In this document: in pieces, positions 8,884 through 18,520 of the stretch
How the letters are laid out: the number at the start of each line of letters is the position of its first letter
How positions within the stretch are numbered: position 1 is the first letter of the stretch
DNA from: JAJRVM01 sp963700515
GTDB taxonomy: Bacteria; Planctomycetota; Planctomycetia; Pirellulales; Pirellulaceae
Assembly (NCBI GenBank): GCA_963700515.1
Contig: CAVOXY010000015.1
Coordinates: 97,172 to 161,171, forward strand
Direction: 5' to 3'
Length of the DNA stretch: 64,000 nt
Notes under the pieces: generated by a model
The model's input: the letters and a program-made list of their open reading frames with translations, nothing else
Databases searched by the model: none
Told to the model about the DNA's origin: nothing
Translations under genes and position numbers: made by a program

Positions 8884-9537
8884 CTACAGTGGATACCCCT
8901 TCGCCACGGTCTCAGTGTTCCTTGCCAGATCCAGCACTCGCCAGCAGTACCAACTTGCCACCGAGGCAAACGGTCGCCAGGGAATAGCAATTGTCAAGCT
9001 GGTCTTCTTATCGGGCAAGTCGTCCAGTCGATAACGATCACGAATGGCGGTCCTTACGCCCAGGTCGTCATGCGGGAACACGTCAGGACGACCCACAGAG
9101 AATATCAGAAACATCTGAGCGGTCCAGCGTCCGATTCCTTTGACCTGAGTAAGTGTCTCCACCACTCGCTCATCCGACAACCTCCCGATCCCCCGCAGGT
9201 CCACCGTGCCATTATTTACTTTGCACGAAAGATCAGCGATGTAGGACGCCTTCTGTTGCGACAACCCGACCAACCGCAATTGTGCGAGGGTGAATCGGGC
9301 GAGGTTGGCTGGTGTCAGCCCATCAGGACCAGCCAATTCCAGCAACCGCTTGCGAATCGCTCGGGCAGCAATGGTGGAGATTTGCTGGGATACGATGGAC
9401 CGCACGAGCATAGCGAACCGGTCCCGTTCGAAGCGGAGTGTATATGGTCCCACGTCATCGACGATGGATTTCATCACGGGGTCGGAAGCCCGAAGATGAC
9501 GTCGAGCGGTTTGGATTTGGCTGAGAGTTAGTCTCAC
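8884..9537 (-). CDS. DNA-3-methyladenine glycosylase, HhH-GPD family (AlkA-like)
   Basis: A 217-residue cytoplasmic base-excision repair enzyme that removes alkylated purines. The helix-hairpin-helix 'LTQVKGIGRWTAQMFLIF' is followed by 'VFPHDDLGVRTAI', whose second Asp is the catalytic residue of the AlkA/MagIII branch. There is no C-terminal four-cysteine iron-sulfur loop, which separates it from endonuclease III. The typical 'PWRPxxxxASWYxWR' end is present. It starts at GTG 9537, and its ribosome site (aaggtg) lies inside the end of the upstream GlsB gene, so the two are coupled. Confidence 0.85.
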   Translation of the reverse strand: MRLTLSQIQTARRHLRASDPVMKSIVDDVGPYTLRFERDRFAMLVRSIVSQQISTIAARAIRKRLLELAGPDGLTPANLARFTLAQLRLVGLSQQKASYIADLSCKVNNGTVDLRGIGRLSDERVVETLTQVKGIGRWTAQMFLIFSVGRPDVFPHDDLGVRTAIRDRYRLDDLPDKKTSLTIAIPWRPFASVASWYCWRVLDLARNTETVAKGYPL

Positions 9538-9544
9538 AGGTTCG

Positions 9545-9787
9545 TCACACCTTCATCTTCTGCAAAATGAATAGTAGTACGATTGCCCCCACCGTTGCCG
9601 TGATGAGACTCCCAACCAATCCGATGGCTGCAAATCCCACGAGGCGGAACAATAATCCGCCCAGGACAGCACCGATGACGCCAATCACCAGGTTGCCAAG
9701 AAGGCCGAAGCTCTGGCCCTTCATGATCTTGCCCGCCAGCCATCCTGCGGCCAGCCCAATCAACAGAAAGTAGATCAGATCAAGCAT
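9545..9787 (-). CDS. GlsB/YeaQ/YmgE family stress-associated membrane protein
   Basis: Eighty residues and almost entirely hydrophobic, with three Gly-rich helices ('GLAAGWLAGKIMKGQSFG', 'NLVIGVIGAVLGGLLF', and a last helix ending in 'QKMKV'). This is the exact plan of the transglycosylase-associated/GlsB family, small inner-membrane proteins induced by acid or general stress and of unknown mechanism. I choose the ATG at 9787 because gaggaaa precedes it by eight bases; the eight extra residues of the longer frame are not needed. Confidence 0.85.
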   Translation of the reverse strand: MLDLIYFLLIGLAAGWLAGKIMKGQSFGLLGNLVIGVIGAVLGGLLFRLVGFAAIGLVGSLITATVGAIVLLFILQKMKV

Positions 9788-10180
9788 TGGATTTTTCCTC
9801 GTCATATCCACTCGGTCTTCGTTCCACTAGCCAAGATTGTAGTCCTCCAGCCCCAACACGAACAACAACTCTCCGGCTCTGTCAGGTGCGACTGAAGGCC
9901 GAGGTGCGCGATGGAGCAGCCGAGCCGAAGACATTATATGTCGGTCTTGGTGGCGCACCCTGGGGACGCGGTCACCACTAGTCTTCACCACTTCGTGGTG
10001 GAACCTGGTGGCCTCTCAGTCAGTCAGACCGTCCGCTGGTCTGCGGGACGGTTCTCGGCAAGATTAGTGATTTGTAGTTACGTTAAAGACATATTCAAGT
10101 GATCGACATGTGATAGGATGATCAAATCGCAAGGTGTGTCGCGGAAACCCAAGGATCGTGTGTAAGTGGAGGAAGCGTTT
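9788..10180. other. Intergenic stretch with hairpins
   Basis: No gene seen. A perfect short hairpin (caccac-ttc-gtggtg, 9986-10000) and a weaker one (accgtcc...ggacggt, about 10028-10051) could end transcription from either side. Neither has a T-tract. The region also carries the promoter of the divergent ceramidase-like gene, but I cannot identify clear -35/-10 boxes. Confidence 0.35.
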
Positions 10181-11562
10181 ATGTTCCGATTCTTTGCCTC
10201 TCAACTCCTGCTGGTTTCTGGTATCGCGGCTGGTCTTCTACTCTGCGGGGGAGTGGACGCGCAAGCTGACGAGCCACAACTCGTGCTCGTGGGCGTTGCG
10301 ACGGTGGATATTACGCCGGCACAGCCCGTACGCATGTACGGGTATGCCTCGCGCAAAAACGAATCCGAGGGCATTGCCGGCCGGCTGAATGCGAAAGCGC
10401 TCGCGATTGGCGGCCGGCCAGGCAATGAACTGGCAGTTCTACTCACCGTCGACTGTGGCGCCGTGCCCGCCGACGTGCGGGAGGAAGTGTTTCGTCGTGT
10501 GCAGGCTCAAACGTCGTTAAGACCGGAACGCTTCATGTTGTGCAATTCCCACAACCACTCGGGCCCCAATCTGAAGGGCATGGCTTCCATGAGCGGCGTG
10601 GAACACGAGCACCTTTCCACATACGCCCGGTTGCTCACGGATCGTTTGGAGAAAGTGGTTTTGGACGCGGTCGCCGCCCGCCAGCCCGGTCGTCTCTCCT
10701 GGACGCAGGGCTCTGTCGGTTTTGCGGCGAATCGCCGAGTTCTGACCGACGGTAAATGGACCGGGTTCGGCGCCGCTGCCGACGCACCGGTCGACCACAG
10801 CTTGCCGCTGTTGCGGGTCACGGATGCCAACGATCAGCTCGTCGCCGTTGTCGTCAACTATGCCTGTCACTGCACCACCCTGCGTGGCGACTTCCAGCAA
10901 ATCCACGGCGACTGGGCGGCCTGCGCCAGGAATATATCGAGGCCGAGCACCCTGGCGCGGTGGCCCTGGTGACCATCGGCTGCGGCGCTGACTCCGACCC
11001 TTGCCCGCACGGCACGGTCGACTTATGTGAACAACACGGCCGAGCGCTGGCCGATGAGGTGAAGCGTTTGCTCCAGGGCGAGTTCAAAGCCGTCGCACCC
11101 ATCCTCGTTGCCCGCAGTGAACCATTGGAGGTCGCCTACGTGCAACCACCCTCGCTGCAAGAACTCGGGGAACGTGTGGACGGATCGTGGGCCCTGGACA
11201 GTCTCAAAGGCCAGCTCGAACGGGGTGAACAGCCGCCGACGTCACGGTCATTGCAAATCGCCACCTGGGTGTTCGGCGACGACTTGGCCATGGTGTTTCT
11301 CTCGGACGAAATCGTCGTCGATTACGCGCTGCGCATGAAACGCGAGCTGGACGGAAGCCGGTTGTGGATCAACGCCTACACCAACGATGTTTCCTATTAC
11401 GTCGCGTCAGAGCGCGTGTTGAAAGAAGGTGGCTATGAAGCGCACAATTCGCTCAGTAACCTGATCTCCTATGGAGCCCCGGAAACCGTGCAGCCACCCC
11501 TTGAGGATCGCATTGTCCAGCGAGTTCGATCGCTCTTGCCGGCGGAGTTCGCGAAGAAATAG
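10181..11562 (+). CDS. Neutral/alkaline ceramidase-like secreted hydrolase (one frame break)
   Basis: About 460 residues joined. The ATG at 10181 is preceded by ggaggaag at the right distance, so I prefer it to the GTG at 10166. The signal peptide ends around 'GGVDAQADEP'. The N-terminal domain carries family landmarks: 'GVATVDITP', 'RMYGYASR', 'CNSHNHSGPN' (zinc-binding His pair region) and 'NYACHCTTL' (further zinc His). It then runs through 'FGDDLAMVFLSDEIV' to 'INAYTNDVSYYVAS'. Planctomycetes encode many such homologues, shorter than true ceramidases; the substrate here is not proven to be ceramide. One G is missing near 10917 (gcggcctg for gcgggcctg). Confidence 0.75.
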
Positions 11563-11599
11563 TGCGCTCCTGAGTCAGCCGACGTACGAGCTGGGCCAG

Positions 11600-11890
11600 G
11601 GTCTGTTTAACCGCTACTCCCGGAGCAGCAATCGGGAGAACGCCGTGGAAATGTCCACAAGGATTTTCCGATTGGTGCGCAGGGATGCGCGCTGCGGGCG
11701 GGACGGTTGAGGCGTCCATGTATGTTCCAACGCGCATGTGCTCGAGCCACTGGGGCCGGTCGGTAGCGGTCAGGAATTGGGATTTTGGCCGCTCGCGCGC
11801 ATCCCTGCGCCTCGCGTCCGGTGGCGAGTCTGGGCGAAGTAGTACATCGATTTCCGGACGCGCGGCTGCGGGATCGCGGTTAAACAGGTC
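11600..11890. repeat. Imperfect inverted-repeat element
   Basis: The outer arms 'ctgtttaaccgc' (11,603-11,614) and 'gcggttaaacag' (11,875-11,886) and the inner arms 'gcgcagggatgcgcgc' (11,677-11,692) and 'gcgcgcatccctgcgc' (11,795-11,810) are complementary, with further partial matching between them. The whole could fold into a long hairpin. There is no gene inside. It may be a MITE-like insertion or a structured terminator between the converging ceramidase-like and glycosidase genes. Confidence 0.55.
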
Positions 11891-11988
11891 ACGTCGCGCG
11901 GAGCCACAGATTGGGAGCGATTCAGCTGCCAATAGAGACGGCGCTGACTACCGCTCGTCATCGCGGAGGGGAAGCGAAGCAACGCTGC

Positions 11989-13491
11989 TCAGTTCTCCAC
12001 CGTGACGCTGCCGACCGCCCCTGGCAATTCGTAAATGATTGGTGACTTGGACGCGATCACCTGCTGCGGGTCCTGGTTGGTGGCCTGTAAAACTGTCCGC
12101 TTGCCGTTGGGGCGTACGACGTAGGCGTCGCCCGCGGGACGTGCGACCTGCAGACTCCGATCGCCCCCCTCGCTCCACACGATCAGCAGCGACCGTTCCC
12201 CGCTGGCGAACTCGTAGGCATACACGTCCTTTCCCGCATCCCATCGCTTTACGAATTCGGCCCCCTCCATCGCCTTGGTCAGGGCGGCAAACGCGAACAG
12301 CGCAGGACGCGCGAAGCCGTCGTGGTCAACGATGCCCGTCGCGGCGATACGGTCGGTCTCCAGCGGATACGGCCACCTGTAACAGTGCCACATGACCACC
12401 GAAATGCCGCTGGCCAACAAATTCGCATGGCGTTTGAAGATGTACTCAGCCTGGTTGCGGTCGTCCGGGTCGAGCATTCCTACTTGCGTTGTTTCGGTGA
12501 CCCAGACAGGTTTTTGCGCGTCATACTGCTTGCATGTCGCATGGATGTAGTCCAGCATCGACTGGGTCGCGGCGAGGTCCTGGTAGAAGTGGAAATCATA
12601 CACGTCGCAGTACTTTGGCAAGCCGGCCTGCAGTGATTCTGCCCAACCTTCCGGGCGGCATTGCAGTTCCGTGATGCTTCCCCCCACGACAACGCACTGG
12701 GGGTCCGCGGCCTTGGCGGCTGCATAGCCGATCCGCTGGGACTCGACGAAGGTTCCGGGCCCATCCTTGTGGAAGATGTCGAACTCGTTGCCTAGCTGCC
12801 AGTACCTGATGTATCCTTTGAACCGGCGCACCGACTCGTAGACGAAGTCGTAGTACTCCTTCTCTGACAGTTCCCCACGCGCGAAGGCGTTTGCTTCATT
12901 GATCAGCGGGCAGTAGGCAACACCGTAGCGCCGTGCCCAGTCCATGGGGCGCTCGTTCCAACTCCAGTTCGGACGTACGTAGCGGACACCAAGCCGTTGA
13001 ATGAGCGGCCAATCACCCTCCGCCAGCAGGCCGAAAGGTGAAGTCTCCGGGCGAGTTTCGATCGTTCTGCTGGGGAGAAAACCAAGAGTTTTGCGCCACA
13101 CGGCCTGTTCGTTGCCATCAGCAATGAGCTTCACTGTAACGCCAAGAGCCTCCTCATGCGGGAGGAGGGTGGCCTGACCGACAAGCAAGTCGGTCTGATA
13201 CGTCTGTCCCGGCGGTACGGAAAGAGTCATGGCACCGCTAGAGAGCATCACACCGTCGTAGTCGGTGATGGCATAGGTCAGCTTCGCATCGGACCCAACG
13301 CCCGTCACATTGCGCACCGTGGCGGTCAGATGGGCGTCCTTATCCACATCGAACACCGCCGCAGGTGAGTTGGGCCGCAGGGCGAGTTGCCAGGCCGCCG
13401 GGCCGTCGGCTGCGCAATTGACGGCACTCGAGAGCGTGAGCGTTATCAGCGGGATTGCGTTTCGAAGCGAGACTACGATGAGCGTTCTCAT
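11989..13491 (-). CDS. Secreted glycosidase-like TIM-barrel protein (clan GH-A type)
   Basis: A 500-residue protein with a start at 13491 that overlaps the upstream stop (ATGA). A signal peptide is followed by a beta-sandwich (about residues 30-150) and a TIM barrel. Clan GH-A features: 'YWQLGNEFDIF' provides the acid/base Glu after Asn at the end of strand 4, and 'PVWVTETTQVG' the likely nucleophile Glu of strand 7. A small C-terminal beta domain follows. The precise GH family and substrate are not evident. Translational coupling to a carbohydrate-binding protein suggests joint export and action on a polysaccharide. Confidence 0.65.
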   Translation of the reverse strand: MRTLIVVSLRNAIPLITLTLSSAVNCAADGPAAWQLALRPNSPAAVFDVDKDAHLTATVRNVTGVGSDAKLTYAITDYDGVMLSSGAMTLSVPPGQTYQTDLLVGQATLLPHEEALGVTVKLIADGNEQAVWRKTLGFLPSRTIETRPETSPFGLLAEGDWPLIQRLGVRYVRPNWSWNERPMDWARRYGVAYCPLINEANAFARGELSEKEYYDFVYESVRRFKGYIRYWQLGNEFDIFHKDGPGTFVESQRIGYAAAKAADPQCVVVGGSITELQCRPEGWAESLQAGLPKYCDVYDFHFYQDLAATQSMLDYIHATCKQYDAQKPVWVTETTQVGMLDPDDRNQAEYIFKRHANLLASGISVVMWHCYRWPYPLETDRIAATGIVDHDGFARPALFAFAALTKAMEGAEFVKRWDAGKDVYAYEFASGERSLLIVWSEGGDRSLQVARPAGDAYVVRPNGKRTVLQATNQDPQQVIASKSPIIYELPGAVGSVTVEN

Positions 13492-14598
13492 TGGCCTCTC
13501 ACTTGTTTCGTTTCCGCGAGCGTCAGTGGAACCAATGTGACGTCGTCCCACCAGACCTTTCCCACGGCATCCTGGAGTTCCAAGTAAATGTTGAGATAGT
13601 CGGTTTCCGGCTGCAGCCTGCGTAGCACCACGTTTTCTTCGTGCCAGTCCTGAGTGCCTCGGCCATAGCAGAATTCGTCGGTATGGTCTTGGCTGAACCA
13701 CCAGCCGAACCCATCACCATGTGCCTTGAACGGGATCAGTTTCACGCAGGACAGACCCTCCTGTAACGCGGTCTTGATGTGGACGGAGAACCGATACGCG
13801 CGCCGGGGGTCAATACGCACGCGAATCGCCACCGTGGTGTAGTTGCACTCGGGGAAGCCGTCGTACCGCAGACTCCGTGTGCCGCCGACATGCACCTGCT
13901 CGTCCACCACGGGCTTGCCATTCTCGACGTACCAGTCGTGCACGCCATTTTCGAATCCAGCGTTGGCCAGCAGGTTGGTGGGAAGGTCGGCGTCATCGAA
14001 ACGCTCGCCAGCATAGTCGGCGTCGGTGACCGGTTTCTGGCCGCCGAGCGGGACCTGCACCCCCTCCTCAGAGAGCGAGAACTCATCGAACCAGGCGATC
14101 CCACTCCCTTTCACCCAGAGATAGGCGTACATGCGCACGGCATCGCGGGGGAAATCGGGTACCTTGACTTCGAGCAGTGTCCAGTCGTGAGTACCCCTGA
14201 GCCGCGACGCGTCACCCAACTCAGAGAAAGCTCAGCGGCTGGCCTTCGGCATGGGGCTGTAGGCCCAGCGCAGCTTCGTCGGTGATACCCTGAGTCCTCA
14301 CCCAGGCGCGGAGAATGTAGTGCTTACCCGCCTGGATCGTGTTCCCGTTGAGTTGCAGGGCCATCCGCGTTTGCCCTTCCGCCCCGATCACGCACAGCGA
14401 TGCCTTGCCGAAGCGTTTGGTCTCACGGTCGAAGGTCATGCCCTCCGTTCCGCCCTGGGCCCAGCCCAGGTCGCGCCATCCCGCCTCGTCCCAGACGCCT
14501 TCGAACCCGCAGTAGTTGACCACCCCGTCCGGCCAACTGGCCAGGGCCGGCGTCATGCACACCGCACAGAGTACCAGAGCAATCGCCATCGATCTCAC
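13488..14598 (-). CDS. Secreted carbohydrate-binding (CBM4/9-like) protein (one frame break)
   Basis: About 369 residues. I start at GTG 14598 because aaggag lies six bases upstream; an ATG at 14589 is the alternative. A signal peptide ('MAIALVLCAVCMTPALA') is followed by two jelly-roll modules of the same pattern: 'NYCGFEGVWDEAGWRDLGW' with 'HYILRAWVRT' and 'IAWFDEFSL', then 'LLANAGFENGVHDWYV' with 'YRFSVHIKTAL' and 'VWWDDVTLVPL'. These are family 4/9-like carbohydrate-binding modules without a catalytic domain. A slip near 14225 separates the modules. The stop overlaps the glycosidase start, so the pair is translated together. Confidence 0.65.
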
Positions 14599-14720
14599 CG
14601 TATTCTCCTTGTCGCTCATGTTCCCGCAGCGAGTGGCTGAGACCATTCGGCAGGGCGCGGTCCGGCAAGCATCATTGCCGCCGCGTGCCGCCTACCGTCA
14701 TCTGTCAACGGATAGGTCTC

Positions 14721-14975
14721 GCGTCTCATTTTACCCGCGTCTCATTTTACCCGACGAGATTGGACCTGATATGTGGGGTGGTCCGGACACTTGAGATTCG
14801 TTCGCGGGGAAGTCTTGCCATGGGGAAAGAAGGTGCCCGCCAACTGACGCCACGGGGTTCACATGTTGCTGCCTTGAATATGGTTGCGCGTCCACGTTTA
14901 GCCGCGAGAAACCCTGAGCCCCGAAAAAACTTATACGGGCACGAGATACGGGAGGGGGATTTCTGGGTAAAATGA
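14721..14975. repeat. Possible small inserted element containing repeat R2
   Basis: A 16-base tandem duplication (gcgtctcattttaccc at 14,721 and 14,737) forms the left edge. The right edge at 14,965-14,975 carries gggtaaaatga, the exact complement of tcattttaccc at 14,742-14,752. Between them (about 14,817-14,930) lies a roughly 110-base sequence also present on the reverse strand at about 56,177-56,290. There is no coding capacity. I read this as a candidate non-autonomous element with 11-base terminal inverted repeats. Confidence 0.5.
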
Positions 14976-15057
14976 ACCCCCGTGTGGGCCTGGATCGGTT
15001 ATTGGCTCGGTGTCACTGCGCAATGTTGGTCATGATCTCTTCTTTGGAGTTCCTCGG

Positions 15058-15798
15058 ATGTTGAATCGATTGATGTCCTCCGCAAAACGTACGACTTTGA
15101 ATTGGGGACGCCGCGTTGGCTTCACGCCCGCCGGTCTGATGCTGCTGGCTCTCGCGTGGCCTTTTAGCTCCCCGAACCAAGCTGCCCTGGGGGCTGAAAG
15201 CCCTAGCGCTCTGGAGTCCGATCCACAGGGTTGGGTGGATATTCTACCTCTCGTTGATCTCAAGGGCTGGTATCGCGTGGCCGTACCGCCCACCGGCAAA
15301 CTGGGCCGCCAACAATGGCACGCGGAACCCGAACAGAAAACGCTCGTCTGCGACGGCGACGGCGGCCATGATATGCTGCTGTTCGAGAAGGAGTTCGGGG
15401 ACGCGATTTTTCACTTCGAATTCCGTTACGTGCCGGTCGAGGGGAAGACCGGCTACAACAGCGGCGTTTACGTCCGCAACTCGCAGGACGGGGCGATCTG
15501 GCATCAGGCTCAATTCGGCGACGCCGCGGGCGGCTATCTATTTGGCGAGACTCCGACTGCCGACGGAAAGAAGGTATTCTTCAGTCTCGACACGGAGGTC
15601 AAGGACATGCGGGTGAAACCGGTCGGCCAATGGAATATCATGGAGCTGACAGCTCGCGGCAAGACCGTGACGCTGTGGGTCAACGGCGCGGTCACTTGCC
15701 AGTTTCGTGATTGCGGGCTGGAGAAGGGCCGCGTCGGCTTGGAAGGGGAAGGCTATCGGATTGAGTTCCGTAACCTGAAAGTGAAGGAACTGCGCTAG
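15058..15798 (+). CDS. DUF1080 / 3-keto-disaccharide hydrolase family protein
   Basis: 246 residues from the ATG at 15058 (ggag eight bases upstream; a longer frame starts at 15010). A signal peptide is followed by a single concanavalin-like beta-sandwich with the family marks 'PLVDLKGWYRV', 'HFEFRYVP', 'YNSGVYVRN', 'WHQAQFGD', 'WNIMELTARGKTVTLWVNG' and the ending 'IEFRNLKVKEL'. Some family members hydrolyse 3-keto-glycosides in the periplasm; most planctomycete copies are uncharacterised. It stands alone between repeats R2 and R1, with its own promoter presumably within the preceding 80 bases. Confidence 0.85.
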   Translation: MLNRLMSSAKRTTLNWGRRVGFTPAGLMLLALAWPFSSPNQAALGAESPSALESDPQGWVDILPLVDLKGWYRVAVPPTGKLGRQQWHAEPEQKTLVCDGDGGHDMLLFEKEFGDAIFHFEFRYVPVEGKTGYNSGVYVRNSQDGAIWHQAQFGDAAGGYLFGETPTADGKKVFFSLDTEVKDMRVKPVGQWNIMELTARGKTVTLWVNGAVTCQFRDCGLEKGRVGLEGEGYRIEFRNLKVKELR

Positions 15799-15887
15799 CG
15801 CTCTGTCAGTCTCGGGTTGATGTGCTCGACGTGAAACGTTGCACCCCATAGAGACTGAGACTGGTGCATCTGAGGAGGGAAATGGGG

Positions 15888-15985
15888 AGTGGCATGGGCT
15901 GTCAATAAGTCGGCTCCTGGACCCTGTTGTGGCGTGCTCCGTGGCGATCATTCTTGTTCCCTTAGTTCGCCGGGATGAACGCGGC
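15888..15985 (+). repeat. Dispersed repeat R1, copy B (5' part)
   Basis: About 95 bases ('gggctgtcaataagtcggct' through 'gatcattcttgttccctta') match the first third of R1 as seen at 35,930 and 57,510, in the same orientation. The rest of R1 is missing here. Confidence 0.55.
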
Positions 15986-16049
15986 GGGGCTGCCGAACCG
16001 AGCAGACCGGAAATGCCGGGCGTGGATCAATCTCGTGGGACGGACGCGC

Positions 16050-17192
16050 TCAATGCGACCGGATACAGTAGAGGCGCAGATTGGACCGGAGCAGCAGGTG
16101 TCCGTCACTCACGGCGGGACTCGCGTTGAAATCGGTGCCGTCGGATTCCAGTCGATTGTGCGCAAGAACCTTGAACTCGGGCCCGAGGGCCAGCACGAAG
16201 GTCCCGTTGCGCCGAGTGACGGCGTAGAGTTTGCCGTCGGCCGCGACGGCCGAGGCGTACACTCCGCCGGCGTCGGGTAGACGCTCACGATAAATCCGCT
16301 CTCCCGTGTCGGCGTCCAGGCAACTGGCGAGACCACGATCATCAACCCAATAGATGTATCCCCCCACTGCAACCGGCGACGGCACATAGGACCCGAAGTT
16401 CTGTTTCCAGAGCACACGATTTTCCGAAACGTCGCCCTGGCCGCCAGCGCGGATAGCGGTCGAACCAGCGCCCCTGGGACCACCTCCCACCGCGTAGATA
16501 ATCGCGTCGTTGGCCACAAGACTGGTCGTCGGGGAGCCAAGCACTCCGGAACAGTACCAGAAGAGCCCGCCATCGACGGGGTCCAAACCCCACACCTCGC
16601 CCGACATGAAGACGACCAGTTCCGGCTTGCCATCTGGCGCCTCGACAATCACTGGCGTGCTCCACGACCCTGTGTAGCCCGGTCCCTCTGCCTTCCAGAT
16701 TTCGCGGCCGGTCTTTTTGTCGAGTGCCACGAGTGACTGACTCTCGGCGTTTGCATTCACGATGACCATGTTTTCGTGAAGTACGAGACTGCTACCCGAG
16801 CCCCATCCCATGATCGCCGAGCCGGTGCCGACGCTGGTCCGCCAAAGTTCGTTGCCTTCCCAGTCGAACGCGACGACCCCCGATTTGCCGAAAAACGCAA
16901 ATACGCACTGGCCGTCCGCGGCCGGCGTGTGCGATGCGTAACCGTGATCGGTCAGTCGTCCCCCGTATTCGTCCTCCGGCAATGTCGCCGGGACCGACTT
17001 CTGCCACAGCACCTTTCCGTCGGGCAGATTCAGACAGACCAGGTGACGTGTCAACTTCTGTTGATCTCCCGGATCGGATGGATCGACCCCGTAGCCACTG
17101 TAGCAAGTCACGAAAACGCGGTCGCCCGATACAATCGGGCTGGAGCTGCCGGGTCCTGGCAGGTCAGGGGAGACACGCGTTCCAGGTTTCAA
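16050..17192 (-). CDS. PQQ-repeat beta-propeller protein, N-terminus degraded
   Basis: 380 residues of a PQQ-binding-like (pyrrolo-quinoline repeat) propeller. 'GPGSSSPIVSGDRVFVTCYS', 'LVCLNLPDGKVLWQ', 'VVAFDWEGNELWRT', 'LVALDKKTGREIW', 'LASCLDADTGERIYRERL' mark successive blades. In intact planctomycete relatives a signal peptide and 'WPQWRGPxxxG' come before 'LPGPGSSSP'. Here that part is absent: the frame upstream reads only 'EWPNKTLALKPGTRV' and starts with TTG. It is either truncated or frame-broken at the 5' end. Such proteins are exported and mostly serve as structural propellers rather than dehydrogenases. Function unknown. Confidence 0.65.
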   Translation of the reverse strand: MKPGTRVSPDLPGPGSSSPIVSGDRVFVTCYSGYGVDPSDPGDQQKLTRHLVCLNLPDGKVLWQKSVPATLPEDEYGGRLTDHGYASHTPAADGQCVFAFFGKSGVVAFDWEGNELWRTSVGTGSAIMGWGSGSSLVLHENMVIVNANAESQSLVALDKKTGREIWKAEGPGYTGSWSTPVIVEAPDGKPELVVFMSGEVWGLDPVDGGLFWYCSGVLGSPTTSLVANDAIIYAVGGGPRGAGSTAIRAGGQGDVSENRVLWKQNFGSYVPSPVAVGGYIYWVDDRGLASCLDADTGERIYRERLPDAGGVYASAVAADGKLYAVTRRNGTFVLALGPEFKVLAHNRLESDGTDFNASPAVSDGHLLLRSNLRLYCIRSH

Positions 17193-17458
17193 AGCGAGAG
17201 TCTTGTTTGGCCACTCACAGCGCTGTGACGCGAGCTGACGAGCACGGATAGGCTGCCCGTTGCCACACTCAGCTGAAGAGCGGTATCGTTGGCGGGAGTC
17301 TCGGGCGTGTTGCTGTTCACTGCTGGTACGGTAGAATGTTGTGTCGCTTGAGTTGCCTCCAATCGGCTGACACGGACGTTGGTCGTGTGTGGCGACGAGA
17401 GAATTCCCGCGTGCCGCGCTTCACGCCGCCCGAGAGCCCACGATCGCAGGCATTCACG

Positions 17459-18520
17459 ATGGCCACTGCTGCGCAACCGCTTCTCGACGGCAAACGACCG
17501 CGGCGCTCCGTGCCGGACATGCTCCGGCGCATCTCACGGGCCGTCACACTGACGACGATAGTGGTCATTTCCCTGCTAAGTTTTCCCAGTGTTGTGCCGT
17601 GGATGATTGCCTTCTGGCTGCTGTGGCACAGTCTGGCGGTGGCCCGTGGCGAGCCTGGCTGGGTGCCACTCTTGGCTTGTGTAGCGATCTTGCTGGCCAA
17701 GCGTGTCTACTGGGCTCCGGGTATTATTGCGTTTGCATGTATGGCCCTGTTGGTGGCGGTCGTGTACGCGGCACGGTCAAGAAAGGCCTTGTCATCTTGG
17801 CGTGTGACATGGATCGGACCGCTGTGCCTATGGACCGTTTGGACGTTCGTGTTGCTTGAGTGGCAGGCGATCGCCAGGTGCGATCACGCAGTCGTCATGG
17901 ACCCTCGGCGCTGCGTGGTGTGTCTGGGCGATAGCTTGACTTCGGGCCTTTTGCCGGACCGTGGTTACCCAGAGGAACTCAAGAGGATGATCCGTTTGCC
18001 GGTCGTGAATCTGGGTCAGTCTGGCATCACGACCAAAGGCGGGCTGGACCATTTGCCGCGAATTGCCCAGGCCGAACCTCAAGTGGTCGTCATCGAACTG
18101 GGTGGCCATGATTTCCTGAAGGGCGAGAGCCGGTCTGCCACGAAGGCGAACTTGCAGCGATTGATCCAGGCTTGTCGGGAGTTGGGGGCAGAGGTTGTCC
18201 TGCTGGAGATTCCGCGCGGCTTCATGACGGACCCATTTGCCGGCCTGGAGCGGGAGATCGCTTACGAGGAAGATGTGGAACTCGTGGCGGACTCAGCCAT
18301 CCGGCAACTGGTGCTCTGGAGTCCCGTGTCGCCGCCCGGGATGTGGCTGCCCGGATCACACCTCAGTGACGACGGTATTCACACCAATGCGCGGGGAAAC
18401 AAGTTCGTTGCTCGCTATGTGGCCGGCGCCCTCGAGCGGATGTACGGCCAACAAATCTGTGCCGATCCAGCGCGTCGGAATACGTCAGGTGGTATCACGC
18501 CTCATTCCACGCGTCTCTGA
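17459..18520 (+). CDS. Membrane-anchored SGNH/GDSL hydrolase
   Basis: 353 residues from the ATG at 17459 (weak ribosome site; GTG at 17411 is an alternative). About four membrane helices (residues about 25-150) precede an SGNH esterase domain whose blocks are all visible: block I 'VVCLGDSLTSG' with the nucleophile Ser, block II Gly in 'VVNLGQSGITT', block III 'VVIELGGHDFL', in which His replaces the usual Asn of GxND, and block V 'HLSDDGIHTN' with the Asp-x-x-His pair. Such enzymes deacylate lipids or sugar esters; the membrane part suggests a periplasm-facing active site. The 3' end overlaps the convergent isomerase gene by 26 bases. Confidence 0.75.
   Translation: MATAAQPLLDGKRPRRSVPDMLRRISRAVTLTTIVVISLLSFPSVVPWMIAFWLLWHSLAVARGEPGWVPLLACVAILLAKRVYWAPGIIAFACMALLVAVVYAARSRKALSSWRVTWIGPLCLWTVWTFVLLEWQAIARCDHAVVMDPRRCVVCLGDSLTSGLLPDRGYPEELKRMIRLPVVNLGQSGITTKGGLDHLPRIAQAEPQVVVIELGGHDFLKGESRSATKANLQRLIQACRELGAEVVLLEIPRGFMTDPFAGLEREIAYEEDVELVADSAIRQLVLWSPVSPPGMWLPGSHLSDDGIHTNARGNKFVARYVAGALERMYGQQICADPARRNTSGGITPHSTRL

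Noticed and set aside
16050..17192. True PQQ-dependent alcohol dehydrogenase
   Set aside because: Only propeller blades of the PQQ-like repeat are present. The N-terminus, catalytic Asp region and calcium site of quinoprotein dehydrogenases are not recognisable.
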